Shown here: piece after piece, positions 39,021 to 53,004 of the stretch
Layout: each line of letters begins with the position of its first letter
Numbering within the stretch: position 1 is the first letter of the stretch
Source: Lichenostomus cassidix
Lineage: Eukaryota; Chordata; Aves; Passeriformes; Meliphagidae
Length of the DNA stretch: 64,000 bases
Direction: 5' to 3'
Assembly (NCBI GenBank): GCA_008360975.2
Contig: CM039183.1
Location: forward strand, 84,480,350-84,544,349
The notes under the pieces: model-generated
The model's input: only the letters and a program-made list of their open reading frames with translations
The model's database searches: none
Told to the model about the DNA's origin: nothing
Position numbers and translations under genes: made by a program

Positions 39021-42000
39021 ATAGAGGTTGTAGTTTATCACCTCACTGAGTGATGAAGTGGGTTTTTATATCCTGAGGGATTATTAAATTAGAAGATGAT
39101 GTTGCATTTGTTTAGGTTTTTTAATTTGTTTGTTTTGTTTTTTTTCCCCTCCAAAACATAATCTTAGGTAAACAGCTAATTATTAGATTCTGTGGAGGAG
39201 CAACAGGTAAATACTATTCCCTTTATTCTGCAAAAATGATGCAAAATGAACCTCTGGATCCCTTCTGAATTTGTATTAAACACTGAGAGAAATTTAGTTC
39301 AACATCAGGCAACTAGGTATGGTGCACTTAGTATTACTAAGATCAAGAATATTGTATGTTATCTTTGTAGTAATTGAGAGGCAAATTCTGTAATGATTTG
39401 TCAACATTCTCTTGGAAAAGAAATCCATTTTCCATTTTGAATTCACTGAATTTCTTCTATTCAGTGGTAAAAAAAATCCCGTTTCTTTAGTATTTTATAG
39501 CCTTTTCACATAAGAATGTCTACAAACATGCTAATTTTAACCAATAGAGATGGGGTTTTGATTTCCATACTTTTAACTCTGAGACAACTTATTTTTCTAT
39601 TTTTCACACACTTATTGCCAACATACTGAAATAAATACAGATAAAATTAAGCAAGGTACATAAAAATGCCTCACAGTACAAAGAAAAGGAATCAGAATAG
39701 AAGAAAGCCCCCCACAAAAATCCCTCATTTCATCTCATCTGTCTCATATGTTATCAAAATAGCTTCATAACTTCCTCAAGGATCTTTAGATTTGCAAGAA
39801 TTTTCAGAGAGCTCGGAACTGTCTAAACCTGAGCTTCTGGTCCAAGTTCAGAGATTTTGATGTATGCTTTCTGGTAAAAGAGAATACCTCCACAGGCATT
39901 TGCAACTTAGGGTCTTCATGAAATACAGTTATGAATTTTCTGTCCCAAGGCACATGCTCATCTATTGGCCCAGACATAGTTTTTGGTGTCCAAAAAAATG
40001 CCTTGAACTTTATTATTTGGGAGGTGAAATCAAAACCAGAAATATGAGAGATGTTGTTGTCTGAGTAGATAGAGGAGAGATGAAATAATTCACAGCTATT
40101 ACAGCATCCTCCTCTGCCTTTTTAGCAATACTGCATCATAGAGCTGTGCACTGTAAAGGCAGTCCCATTTTCTACTGAGAGAGGTAGCTACGTTTCAGTG
40201 ATGCATGAAGTAATTCATCTACGTAGCTTATAAAGCACTTAGAGCTCCTTTGGGATAAAAAGCACTTAAAAATGTAAGGTATTAGTATTTCTTATGTGTT
40301 TAAGTTGTCAAATCTTCTTACTTTCTTATCACTCAAATCAGCTTTAAAATTCACTTTTGCAGTGAAACGTACAAATGCTAATTCCCTTCAATTAAAAATC
40401 TATTGCCTGCACTTCATTTTTAATGGAGGCAGGTGCTTAGGAGGAATACCCCCTCAAATCTTACTCATGCAATAGGCTGTAGAAGGCCAGCTTTCCCTCG
40501 TGTTTCTATCCATGTGTAGAAGCAAGCAGCTCTTTTGACTGTCTATGATCTAAAAAGCCTTTTGCTTGGGTCAAATAAAACACTGGGATTTGTCTGCTTT
40601 CCTTTTTTGGGATTTGCTGCTGGAATGATAAGGACCATATGCAAGGGTTCGCTACACACATAGCTTCTTTCCCCTGTTCCTCTTCACTCTCCTCCCACTC
40701 TGCAAGGATTCACTGAGTATAGGATGCCACAAATGCCAGTTTCTAATCCCTCACCCAAATGTCATTTCAGTAATTCTTACATTGCTGAAGAAAGCTTGTA
40801 CAAGAATTTCTAGTTAAGTGCTTTAGTGTGATGGGACTGTGGCTGACATTTACATCAGCACTTTCTGTGATTTAAAAGGGGCCAGAAGTGCGTGGGGTGG
40901 GGGGACATTAGCATATGTGCCTTTACTGCAGCTGTAGTGCTGAAGTTGGAATGGGGCTGGATATGGGTAGAGGTTGGAGCACCACAATGAAAATTATTTT
41001 CTAGACATTATTGTATAATTTTGTGAAATATTGTTCAATTTAAATTATTCTGTAAAGTCAGACTGAAATGAGCGTATTATTACACCAAAGAAAGTCAAAA
41101 CAAATTGTAATAATTAATTTTTTAATTTAGAAATTTGTGACATTCAAAACATTATGCTTCAGAAAACAAGTATTACAGCCTAATAGCTTTTTTGACTGCT
41201 GAAACTGCAAGTCACTGTGCCTTGGAAAGCAGCTGTAACAGCATGATCTGAAGAAACATTTCTCAGATCTAGCCAACAATTTGCATGTTAAGCGTCCTAA
41301 GAACGTGAAACCATTTGGTCAATAATCTATATACTGTAAAATTTCTCTTTTAATTAATACTGAAGCTTCAGTTGTAGAAAAAGAATGCCTAATGATGTAC
41401 TCTGAGTCTTCTTAATGGAGGACCATCATATGCATTACCCCAGCATAAAAAAGTGAGTTAGCGACAGAGATTGAGCTTTAACTCTGAATTTCCTAGGTTT
41501 TTCAAGCTCAAACAAGACCCTTAATGTTGCTTTAATGTAGTTTTTGGTGGCATAATTCTTCTTAATTCTGTCCATTGCAGTCCTTTGATACTTTATGAAT
41601 TACTTATCTCACATTAATAAGGCTTAACATGGAGTATTAACCTCCTATACATTCCTAATTAGTTTTTAATGAATTTTAGTTTCCTTGTTAGAAAAAGAGC
41701 TAGCTAGCTAACTACCACAAATTTAATCTCCATTACTGGAGCATAAGACAACCACCCCTGGGGATGCATGTCCTTGAGATTTTCACGTTAAACAAGAAGC
41801 TTTATAAAAGAGTCAAAGCAGCTTAATATGTGTGTCTTGGCTTACTCCTCAGCTTTGATAGTGTAACAAGTCTTGGACTATTTATAACTAAACATAAAAG
41901 ACTACATAAACTTTCAGAGATTTCTATAATATGTTTAGATACTACAAAAAATTTAACAGGCCAAATTGCTAGTCACCTGATACAGCCTGATACACTGGAG

Positions 42001-42075
42001 TAGGAAGGGAAGGTGAATTAGTGTATTTTCTAATACATTATTTAGTTCAACAATAGCAACAGTCTTGATATGATT

Positions 42076-42159
42076 GGTATGGTATGGTATGGTATGGTAT
42101 GGTATGGTATGGTATGGTATGGTATGGTATGATGATATGATATGATATGATATGATATG
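42076..42159. repeat. Compound (GGTAT)n(GATAT)n microsatellite
   Basis: Eleven perfect GGTAT units (42076-42130) are followed by GAT and five GATAT units (42134-42158). The two blocks differ by one G-to-A transition per unit. The 83-codon minus-strand frame over it, with its Tyr-His-Thr-Ile-Pro repeats, is a translation of this array and not a gene. Perfect long arrays like this are usually length-polymorphic. Confidence 0.97.
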
Positions 42160-45100
42160 TAATGGAAAACAGAATTTCCTTTTTTTCTTACATGATAAGC
42201 ACATGTTTTCCCCAAATAGGTTTTTTTTTTTTAATTGAATAATTTTATCAAATGTCAGTATGAGCTGTAATTATTTTTTGTGTGTAGCACAAAGAAATAT
42301 GTTGTAAATAATTATTTTGCAAGGGAGCCACTAGAGTACAAGTTACAAAAGCTTTTTTTTTCAGTCTTTGCAGTGCTTTAAATAAGTATAAAAGTGGATA
42401 AAATTTATGAACTAGTGCACTTGGATTAGTAAAACAAAAATAACAGCATCTTGTTATGAACTGCAGCAGTAGGTCAGGAATGAATTACAGAAGTTTTCAG
42501 TGGCAGCACACAGGATGTTGCTGAAGCAGCACTCAGTGCTGGCATCGAGTCAGAGAAGCACAAACCTCTAAACCCTTTGGCTCTGTTGGGATGGTGCTAC
42601 AAGAAGGATGTTCTTCATCCTGGTTCTTCAATTTTGGGATTTGATTTCCTTGTTGATTTACCAAAACTCTACAATTTTGCACTCAGAATATACTGCAGGA
42701 GATAAGTGTCAGTCCCCCATGCATCTCCTGGGAAATTGGCAAAAGGTGTGGCTCTCTGGAGTTGATGCTGGAGGTCTGCAGTGGAGAGTTCAGTTTCTCA
42801 CACACTTGTCTGATCCAACATCAAGTACACAGGCCTTCTTGCATGTATGATATTTTAGAATAGGAAGGCATCTGATGAAATATAATTGAGTGAACATCTA
42901 CATTACAGTAGGCTGTATTTGCATGTGTTGGACAAATAGACATTTCCTTTCACTAACGCAAAATTATATTTGATTAATTCCTTTTTGTTAGCAGTCAGGA
43001 ACAAAATAAGATATGATAGTGTCCCAAACAGTGAAAACATACACATGTCAGAATACATATTATTAAAACATTTTAAATGTAGAAATCTAGTATGAAATTA
43101 AGTAATCCAATATGAAATGCAACTCAAATTAATTTAAACAGTATTTTTCTGAATTCTTAAGTCCTATCCAGTCTTTTGCCTTATGTTCAATTGGAGAAAG
43201 TTTATAAATATGCAATGCTCATCATTCACAATGGGGGAAAAACCACCGTGCTAGGAAAAAAACAGACAGCTCAGTATTTTAGCAGCTGAATTTCCAGACC
43301 GAAAGCTTAGATGCTTAAAACTCTGCCTATGCCATAGATCTTAGTGGGACAGAGGTCTGGCACTGTGTCTCTGCATCACTACTGAATTTCACTCATTAAT
43401 CTTTTACTTACAAATAATGGTAATAAATACATGGTTATCATGCATCCATTAATTAGACTGCACATTGCATGTTTCACGTTGAGACCCATCACTGTGTAGC
43501 AGCTGATGGGAAACAGAACAGCTGAAAATGAAAGGCTATCCAAATATATGAAATGCTAGAGGCAACTTAATCACTGAGCCTGACACACAAAGTAGAGACA
43601 CCATATCCAGATGTGGTTTAGCTGAGTTCACAACCTTATTAACTTAATTCTAGGGGTTAGAGCAATAACTTGTACAGTGCAAATCATCAATTCTCTCCAT
43701 TAGAGACTGTCATCAGCCCATGACCCATCCATGACTGGCCTCAGACAGCATAAGCCTGTCTTGCTTTGACTTTGTTTGATGGTTCAGGGGAAAGGGAGTA
43801 TCCTCTTCACTACACACACAAAAAAAGCAGCAGCTACTGTAAAGTGCTCCTTTTACCTAAATCCAGCAGCAAGTGATCGGGGTATAAGAAGGAAGCCAGT
43901 GCACTAGACAGATGCTGTTGCATAGAACTATTCATTCTCTTACCTGCCATCATCAACCTTGCAGTTTTCCAGAGAGTTAAACCAGCCATATCTATCTGCA
44001 TCCCAGTTTGAAAGAAATACCACTTTTTCCTCACACAGTTCTGAAGATTAGTGTAGAACTTGGATTATCAGAAGGGCTCACATGTGCTTCCTTCTGCTAT
44101 GCAGAAGATTGTTGCTACTCCCTCTCTCCTCTTGTCTCTCACTGACTATATTCCTCTTCACTTGAAGAAAACATTGCTGACATAAAAATATTTTCAATCC
44201 AGTCAGAAATACTTCTTCCTGTATTTTATTAAATACTCAATTTCTTGACTCAGAATACTCATGCCTTCTATTAAAGGCAGAAGATACAGACCCACCTAGG
44301 ATAAATGTGGAAGCCAATGAACTTTTTCCAACTCTCCTTTGCTAAGCTGTTCCTCTCATCTCAGGTCTGTGCTGCTAGGGATAGGCAATATTTTCAATCA
44401 CAGTAACAACAGATGATGCAAAATCTAAACCTCTTCAAAGGCCCTATTTATTTTCTGTAACAGAAACAGAGAAACACCAAGGCTAGCTTTAAATACATAA
44501 AAATACAATGGACTAAGCAGCATAGAGGTGGGGTTTTTTTTGGTTTTTTTTTTTACAGGATGAATGGGAATGGCAAAAATTCTTTTCTGCAGCTACACAG
44601 GTAGATGTCTATCCCTCATTCCTGCTGCTGAGCACTGCCAGGGAGTTCCTCCTGGAAATGACCACTAGCTTGATCAGTGGATGAACGTCTTAGATTTCAG
44701 TCATTATGAATATTGTATATACATACTAACTTTCCATCTACCAGCACATCATTCTCCTGAGAGAAACCAAGTTGATCCACCACTCAGTTTAATGTAACAC
44801 TGTTATGTTTACTCACGACTCTTTGATGTATATGCTTTTTTACATTTCAAATAAATCTTGGCAGGAATTTTGACTAGTCCCAAACATGCTACTTCTAAAA
44901 AGCACACAGAAGCTTCTACAAAAGACTATGTTACCTTCTTGCTATGATTACTACAGTGAATTCTGATACTTCTGTGATACTACTTCTTTCCTTGACTATC
45001 ACAGCTGATTTGGCCAAAGGCACAATCTTTCAAGCTGTATCACATGCTCATTTTAAAAGACTAACCCAGCACTACAACTATTCACAAATTTGGGTACAAA

Positions 45101-45554
45101 AGCATCAATAAAAATGTAAAAATGAAAAATGCAATTTTTAAAAAAGGGCAGCAATATCCTTAGATGTTCAAATTGTCACTGCAGCTTTTTGCAAGTCTTC
45201 CAGTAAATATTGATATTTTAAGATTTTTACAAGCTTTCAAATATGTGACAAAATCTTACGCATTTAGAGCAATCAAACCTCTGATTTCTTCTGTTTTCTT
45301 CTGTTGAACACATTTATTTGTGAAATACTTGAGAAAATTATCTAATACCTGTTATATGAAACAATAAGAAGCAAGACAAACATAAGTGCACATTGCCACA
45401 TGAATACTCATGCCTTTTAAATATAATAACACGATTTCCTATGACAGAGGAAGGCTCAGGGTTCTGCTACAGTCACTAGGTGTGGACTATCCATTAAAGC
45501 TCATTTTCGAGGACAGACTTAATTAAAAGTTGTATTGGAGGTAATTCATTTAAC
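42160..45554. other. Noncoding, unique sequence
   Basis: No gene or clear repeat is supported. T-rich runs occur near 42221-42231 and 44534-44555. The 80-codon frame at 42608-42850 and the 66-codon minus frame near 43.9 kb have no recognisable features. Confidence 0.6.
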
Positions 45555-45655
45555 TTCGATCTTAGCCTTGCTTTGAGCAGGGATATGTATGTGTATGTGT
45601 AATGGATGACCTTCACAGGTGCCTTTTGACCAAAATAATTCTATGTTTCTGAAAG
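45555..45655 (+). mobile_element. CR1 LINE 3' tail with TG-repeat insertion
   Basis: CTTGCTTTGAGCAGGGATAT, then TGGATGACCTTCACAGGTGC, CTTTTGACC and the terminal AATAATTCTATGTTTCTG follow the CR1 end (CCCTGCTTGAGCAGGGGTTGGACTAGATGACCTTCAGAGGTSCCTTCCAACC..ATTCTATGATTCTG). Where the family has the 'GGTTGGACT' block, this copy has an alternating TATGTATGTGTATGTGTA stretch, so a microsatellite has replaced or expanded inside it. Confidence 0.75.
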
Positions 45656-48600
45656 ACTTCAAAGAGGAAGATGAAAGGAATGAGGAAGAAGAGAAGAAAA
45701 AAGCAGAATATATAATAAGGTGTTGGTTTGGGGTAACAAGCTTCTCCATCAGAATGAACAGGCAGTTGGCAGGTGATGAGCATGTTCAAGGGGAAAGAAT
45801 AAAAAGAAAATAGCTTGACATCACTGATTTCCAAGGTGTGTACAGCAGCTCCTTTAGTGTCTGCTTCCGTTAGTGGAGTCTCAGCTTCAACCTTGCTTCC
45901 CACCCTAAGTTCCTTTCTTCCTTGAGTTCTCAGTGTCTTCAGGGAATTTTTCTCTCATTGAGATGATTACTGTTGTTTGCAGATTCTTCTCCCGACAGTT
46001 TTAGGATGACAGAAACTATATAATGTTTTGAATGTTATTCAAATAAGTTCTTGACATGACATTGAGTCCTCAGGAGATTATTGAGGTGAAGGTTAGTGAT
46101 TCAATGCTAAAATCAGCAGTACGAGTTCTATCCTTCAGACTGTCTGAGGATACCTTTTGACAAGTTTGTGGTTTTCTTTTTTTTTCTCTATAGCATGTTA
46201 TGCCTTAACTTTCCCCAGTTGGTATTTTTCTCATCTTGATCCATGCAATCCTGTGCTCAGTTTACCTGCATATTTGTGATTATGGCCAGACCTGTAGTCT
46301 TTGGTGAATCTGAATTACTCAAAGGTGCCATGCCCCTTTTTGTTTTGCTCTGTCACAATCCCACATACATAATTTCTGAACTACAAGTAAGAAAGGTTGT
46401 TGATTTATGAGAAAGGTGAGGCCATACCCAAGATCTGTAAATGCTGATGTTGATCCCAGGGGTGGAATAGATAGGTGCAAACTTCCAATGATGCTTAATC
46501 TACTTCCCTGTTCGCAGTCTTCACATTTCTATCACAATATTATTTAACAGATTTGAGACAGACTTCACACTGCTGAATATTCCAGTGATCCATTTCCAAA
46601 AGTGATGAACGGAATGGGATGGTTGAAAAGGCATCTGTGCACAATCCCAATGTGTACACTGCTCAGTTTTTGTGAATTTTGCCAGTAGGCTCCTAAACTT
46701 TCACATCTAGAATGTTTAAGATCTCAATTCATGTTTATTCATGTGTCATTTTCAAACGGTTTTGGATAGCAAGGTCTGAAATAATGGATTCCAAACAAAT
46801 CTGGATGCAGAAGTTTAGAACTTCTGGAATTTGGTTTGGTTTGGTTTATTCATACAAATAAGAAATTAATGAAACACTGGAAATGCAAAAGCAGAATACA
46901 TGCCTACAGAAAACAGCATGTAGATTGGTTACTAAAGCTGAATAGTTCAGTGACTGAAACCTTAAAAAGACACTTTGCTACCGAAAAATCTTCTTAAAAC
47001 AGAAGAGTTCCAGCTAATTTCAGAATTAAAGTGTAGGCCAACAACGTTATTAAAAAGGAGAAAGAGAGGAAGGGAGGCACTAGCATGGAAAACATTGAAA
47101 ATTAATCATCAAAAGTGCATTAAAAAAAATCAACAAAACCAAAACACAGAAAAATGTCAGCAACAACAACTACGACAAACTGTATGAAAAAAATCAACCA
47201 AATGCTTGCCTGTTTGTTTAGCATATCCAGCTTCCTGGAAAAAGATTTATACAATAACCCGCATTTTTAATACAGACAACTGAGAAGTACCTTCCTATAT
47301 TGCTATAAAGATTTCCTAAACAGAGAGGCAGTTACCCTCCTCCCCATGCTGACCAAATAAACAAATTAAAGTTCAAGTAGTGTACTCATTGTCCATGGAA
47401 ACATCTTTATACTGGGAAAACTACTGGACAATATATCAATTGCTGCTGAAGCTTACAGTTATTTGGTTACTGAGATATTTAACATTCCAATTTACTTGAA
47501 ATCTTGTCATATGACAAAAGGCTCTGACTATTCGTAGAGTGGAGCAATTTATGAATAATCTGATAGTCCCAGTAAGAAACAGCCACTGGAATCTGATTCA
47601 CATGTAATAAATCACAGGACAAGTCTGTATGTTGCATACAGCTTTTTTATTCTGCAAACAAGAATGAAAATGGATCTGTAAAATGCATATATTTTTGTTT
47701 TACCCAGTAATAACACAAAAACCATAGCACATTAAATTCTTATTTAAGTCTATCGGTTGCTCTCTCTATATTTTAAACAATTCTCATATGATCTCTTGAA
47801 TATGTATCTCTTGCCTTGTAAAAGTTACTACCTGTAGTATTCATATTCAGAAAGACCAAGAATCTGAGTCAGAGAAAATGAATGATCCACATGACTCACT
47901 GCTTTGATTTTTTTTTTTCAGCTAGTGGTCTCCCTTACTGAGATACACTCATATTAGCCTAAAAGCTCCTTCCCCTTAAAAAAAAAATTGTTTAAGTTCT
48001 TTACTAACCATTACCATTATACCATAACTTGAACTGATTTTCTTCCTTTCAGCTGTATGACAAAGTATATTTTAACAACAACAGGCAAAGTTTGAGGTCC
48101 AATCCATCCCCATATTTATGGGGTTTTCAGATCTTTAGTGAAAAGCTAGTTCCACATCAAGTTGACCTATCGAGTCAAACTGTCAGTATGATTCTTCAAA
48201 GGAAGGGAAAAGAAAGAATAGCTCAAAGCAAGTGATTTCTATTCCATGAGATCTCATTAACTCAGCTTTTTCTACCAAGGGTGTCAGGCAGTACAGTAGT
48301 GCAGACCACTGCAGCTATTAAAATTTTCCTTAACTGCTGAATTGCAGGGTAATTTAAAGGTAGACCAGTATGGGCTGAATGGAATTGTAACCTAGACACT
48401 CCCTTTAAAATTATTACTTGAAAAAATGCTCAGTCAGGCAAGAACTGTTTTTCTCACCATTTTTAATTCAGAAGAAACTGAATTATTTATTGATTTCACA
48501 TGAAACTATAATAATTTTATTATTTTTGAAATCCAAAAATTTGTCTATCTTAACATAGCAATGTCAACCTTATGGACCAAGTCTTACATTCTTCTTTTGA

Positions 48601-51600
48601 AATATTCCCTGAAAAAACTAGGTGGTATCTAATTTAGCTGGCATTTCAGCTATATCTTATATTATTTGACTCAGAGTTGCAAAACTATGTATTCTGTATA
48701 CCTGATTCAATGGTTAGAATGTAGGCAGTCAGAGGACAAACCCAAAAAAGCTACAACTGTAGATTTTATCCAGGTGCTATTCATCCATCTCCACAGACAA
48801 ACCCATCCCACTGAAGTGAAGGGCAAACTTACTCAAGCATACAAGTAATCAACAGGAGGTTTTCTGGCTTCCTGAAGCCAAATCTTTCTGATCTAAGCCT
48901 GACCTACAGATCTAGATGCCCTGGAGTCTGCCTATAATTGCGGATTAAATAGACATCTTCAATTTTTCTTAACACCTAAACACAAACCCATGGTATGCCA
49001 AGAGCTGGCTGCATCTTAATCTAGTGGTAAGAGTAATCACCAAGGGAGCACATAATGTTCAGATCTTCTGTTCTTGGGAAGGTTATACATTTTGCAACAT
49101 TAAACACAGAACAAGAACAGGCCTGGGAGAAAGATTTCCTCAGAGAATGGATGTATCAATCAAATCTAGGGATACATGCAACTCATAACCTGAAAATGGG
49201 GCAGATATGGTGATATCTGGATTTTGAAGTTGTCAGCAGTATTTAGGTAGATTGCATGTCAGCTAATGTCAATACAAGCTGAAGGACAAGACTGTAATTC
49301 AAGATCATATATTCACATCAATAGCAGTTTTTTTTTTTTAAATACCAAAACAAATATTCTATCTTCTGTGTTACAGACAGTGAAAAAACTACATGCCGCC
49401 CAAAGGGAACCTGATGGTAGAACTGAGATAAGGATAATAGAAAGGATTAGAGAGTAATATCATATCATTAGTTGATTAGAAAGTCAAAAGAATAGAGGAA
49501 GGGGTTTAAATTTCAGGTCATGGAGAAGGAGATTAATAAAGGCAGTAATTGTTGACCTTTGTTCATAAGCAATGTCCCATTTTTGAGGAAGAAAATTCCA
49601 TAGATCCATCAGTACTTGTAACCATAGAAAAGGTTATTAATGCCATTATTTTCTGCACCTGATGGTCAGCATGTACCAATATAGCATGAGAGACTGAGTG
49701 AGACTATCTGTTGAGGATCTACTTTAATACCCATATGGTAGGGAACAGTTGAGTTTGTGAACAATCTCCCAAGTGGAATAAAGTTTAGAAAAGCATAACA
49801 AAGAACTTAGCCTATCACTGCAAGAAGATTTAGTTTTCATTATTTTTAAACTTTTTATTTTTTTAAGAGAAAATATTAAATCCTATGGTGTTAGAAAATA
49901 ATAATACTAAGGGCAACTATGTAAACAAGTAAATTTGTATTTGAACCAATTAAAAACATAGCATACAGTCAACCTGCAATTACAAATCTGGGTAATGACC
50001 CATGGTAAGAGCAGGATTTTTCCATGTGATTTAAAGAAAGAGCTTATCTAGTTGACATGATATAGCTTACACTGACATGAACCCATATTCATTATTTCCC
50101 TTATTCAGGGTAAGACCATGGCAACAAAAGTCTTGAGCCTGACTTTCTGATTCAGTAGGAGGAAGAAAATCTGTTCTTTGAACTTGATACTTGTTGGGTT
50201 TAATTCTGTCTTCTCTTTAATTTGACTGGAAAGAGGCTAATCACAATAAAAAAGGCACCACAAGACAGCAGAGGAGTGGCCACTGCTATGTAAATAACTG
50301 GGGCTACTTTGGACTCCTAGAAATAATCTGCAATAATGAACTAAACAGAAATGGTACCATCTAAAAACCACATTTCCACAGTTATCCATATTGTCATGAT
50401 TATCCATACTGTCCTACTGACCGCACCAAGCCTGGTACTATTTTGGTTCAACCCAATGAACAGTCTGTCTTGGGTGAACAAGCATTCTCATTGCATAGTG
50501 TTGATGCATCTGATATGTTTTGCAGAGTGAAAGACTTATAGGAATATGAGCAGTGCCATTCCAGTCAGCCTTGGGGTCAGAGAATGGCTTCTAAAACACC
50601 TGATGGTGTAGATACAGCGCCAGGAAGGAACTTTCCCTCACAATTCCTGAAACAAGAGCTCCAACAAGCATCACAAAGGTGAACAAGTGGGCAGCATGGT
50701 GCATGGTTAGTACAGTGTCCTCTGCATCTACTGACCTTGGTAACTTTGGTCTTCAGATACAACAAAGCCCCATGTACCATCTAATACTGCAGCAGTTATC
50801 TTTAAGTTGCACAAAGCACCAATTCCTATATATGCAGTATAAAAGAAAAGGCATTTGCCACCATCCATCATGTTATAAAAATATCAGAGGAACCTCAGAT
50901 AGCCTAATGGAAAACTGTAACTCCTCTAGCCTGTTTTTCAGGATAATTTTGTACAGCCATGATCTATTTGGTGTCTGTGATCAGGTCACAGTTGGGTTGA
51001 ACACACTGTGGTGGTATAGCAGCTTTGCTTGTTCTACTGGACACTGAGCATCCATTTAAATTGAAACTAGTATCAAGAAGAAATTTTAAGTTAGAAGATA
51101 ACATTTAAATAAAACCAATAAAGAAATCTTAACAATCATCCTTTTTATAACTTCTTAAGTATTTAGGTTTTTTCAGTTTTCTTAAAAGGCTGTAAATTGT
51201 TCTATTTAAAAGGTCATGAAACAAATTTTTAAAAGTAATTATAAGTTACTTACTTATCTTCTATTTTTAACTCTTGACTTCTAAATTTGGAGGGGATTTA
51301 CAAAAATACTGTTAGAAACAATCCAATATATAACAATATTGCTATTTATGTGTATTTGTCAAAGTGTGAACAATCACATAGGACTATGAATTGAATTCTT
51401 TAGGTTGGGGTATTTGCAGTTAAGCTAAAACCCTGAGTAGTTATTACTCCAAAGTTGTTTCTGTAAATTGGTCTCATGATTTAATCTGAGGAAAAATCCA
51501 ATGAAGTAATGGATTTTTAACATCAGAGGCTCAGATGGACTGATTTCCCTACTGTTTAAGCATTTTCAAGAGTAAACATCTGAACTTATGCTCTAGACTA

Positions 51601-52487
51601 ATTAGCTTCTTTTCTAGCATCTTGATTCCATTTGGACTGACAGTTATTTGAAAAACATTCCTTATTTCCTTATCTTTTGTATTGGACAGTTCAACTATCG
51701 CTTTCAATGTCTTTCAACTGTTCTTTATTTTAAGATACTTTCGTTTCCACTAAATTGACTTCATTCTTTAAACTTCGTAACAGGAAGCACCTGTAACACC
51801 ATCCTTTATACCTCTGTTGGTCCAACTGATGGGAAACATCAATAATGTAGTTGAGACACATCAAACTAACTAAGTCACACCTGAAGAACTCTGAATGTGA
51901 TAGCAACTCACTTTACACCCATTATGATTTCACTTGGCTTGTTAGTCATGCCTTAATCATTATATTTATGTATTCTTGAACAATAAAAATTGGATTTTTA
52001 TTTTTAATCTGTATTATTCAATACTAACAATGTCCAGAGCATTTTACCTGGCTAAAAATAAAGTTATTCTTGCTAAATAATGCATTGAGAGAATTTGGTA
52101 GATCCTATCTGAAACAAATTTAGGAATCCAAAAGGAAGAATGAAAAAGGAAGACCCATTTCAGAAAACAGGAATGCGGGAACAGGTAGAATAAGAAACTA
52201 TTCTTTGTACCTAACAAAAAGAATATTCATAGAACAATGACTCCACATAGGCAAAATATAAATCTGAGTATTTCAACAGCAAACCACATGAGTAAGACTC
52301 AACATCCTTCAGTCCTTGCCCTGCATCACTCAGGATAGGATTTATATCATCTGAGTTTAAATGGCCACACTTTAGATAGCTGCATCTCAGTGTTCCGACC
52401 TGGACTTACTTTACAACCAAGGAACAGAAAAAAGCCATTCTAAAGTGCAATTCATCTTAACTACCTAATTAATGGCACTTTATAATT
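45656..52487. other. Noncoding, mostly unique sequence
   Basis: No coding region is supported. A GA-rich purine stretch at about 45660-45705 gives an acidic, lysine-rich open frame that is compositional only. (TTTGG)3 lies near 46831. A possible ancient SINE-like repeat lies at 48870-49140. The 122-codon plus frame at 50679-51047 has no domain. The surrounding 50.4-51.05 kb has slightly higher complexity but matches no family I recall. Confidence 0.6.
48870..49140 (+). repeat. Possible ancient tRNA-SINE/MITE-like amniote repeat
   Basis: CTAGTGGTAAGAGTAATCAC followed by CAAGGGAGCAC resembles a tRNA-type A-box region (TAGTGGTTAGAGCACTCACC) found in old repeats of turtles and crocodilians. The preceding ACACCTAAACACAAACCC and AGATCTAGATGCCCTGGAG fit the same element loosely. 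A B-box is not convincing (ATGTTCAGATCTTCTG). The element would be inactive and very old. Confidence 0.3.
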
Positions 52488-52546
52488 AAAGGTTGGACCC
52501 AATGTTCTTTTGATGTCCTTTTCAGCCTGGGTTGTTCTATGGTGAT
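52488..52546 (+). mobile_element. Short diverged CR1 3' terminus
   Basis: GGTTGGACCCAATGTTC, TTTTGATGTCCTTTTCAGCC and TGGGTTGTTCTATGGTGAT follow the CR1 end (GGTTGGACTCGATGATCTT..GGTCTTTTCCAACCTR..TTCTATGATT). Only about 60 bp survive. The tail gives plus orientation. Confidence 0.65.
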
Positions 52547-53004
52547 ATAAATTTACTTTTCTTCTGTAAGACATTGACAATAAACAGGGTTTGGAAGATC
52601 AAGACAGATCTTTGAACTGAAGAGATGAATCTCATTCTGCAGCCCTAAATTCCATACAGCAGATAAACTCTTGCACTTTTTTTCTCTCATACATTCTTTC
52701 CAATACTTAAAAGTAGCGCTGGTATAGAAAGGCCACATTAATATGTCCAAACATCCACCATAATTTTTTGAAATTGTGATGACAAGCAGTTGCTATGCTC
52801 TGATGAAAATCACTATTTACTACAAATCTAATACCTTTAGCTTTCAGTGCTTTCTGAGGAGGAAGGCTGTGGGGTCTTGTTTGGAGCTCTTTGTTTATTT
52901 TGTTGGTTGCATTTGGGTTTTTTTGTTTTTTTTAAAAACTCTTTAGAAATCTCCTTACATTTTGGTACATTTCTGTATTTTCTATGCTTACATGAAGATG
53001 GATA

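Larger units (their letters stand above)
37767..42075. other. Noncoding, mostly unique sequence
   Basis: No gene is supported. The stretch contains an A18 run (38063-38080), a possible ancient LINE piece at 38760-39020, and a G-rich stretch near 40878-40905 (GTGGGGTGGGGGGAC). A four-copy GCTA run (GCTAGCTAGCTAAC) lies near 41700. All open frames are short and featureless. Confidence 0.6.

Noticed and set aside
40878..40905. Possible G-quadruplex (GGGG and GGGGTGGGGGG runs)
   Set aside because: The runs are unevenly spaced and do not give four clear G-tracts with short loops.
41953..42204. Minus-strand frame with repeating Tyr-His-Thr-Ile-Pro
   Set aside because: It is a direct translation of the GGTAT/GATAT microsatellite.
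45619..45813. Acidic Glu/Lys-rich plus-strand frame
   Set aside because: It begins at a CR1 tail and its charged stretch is only the translation of a GA-rich purine tract.
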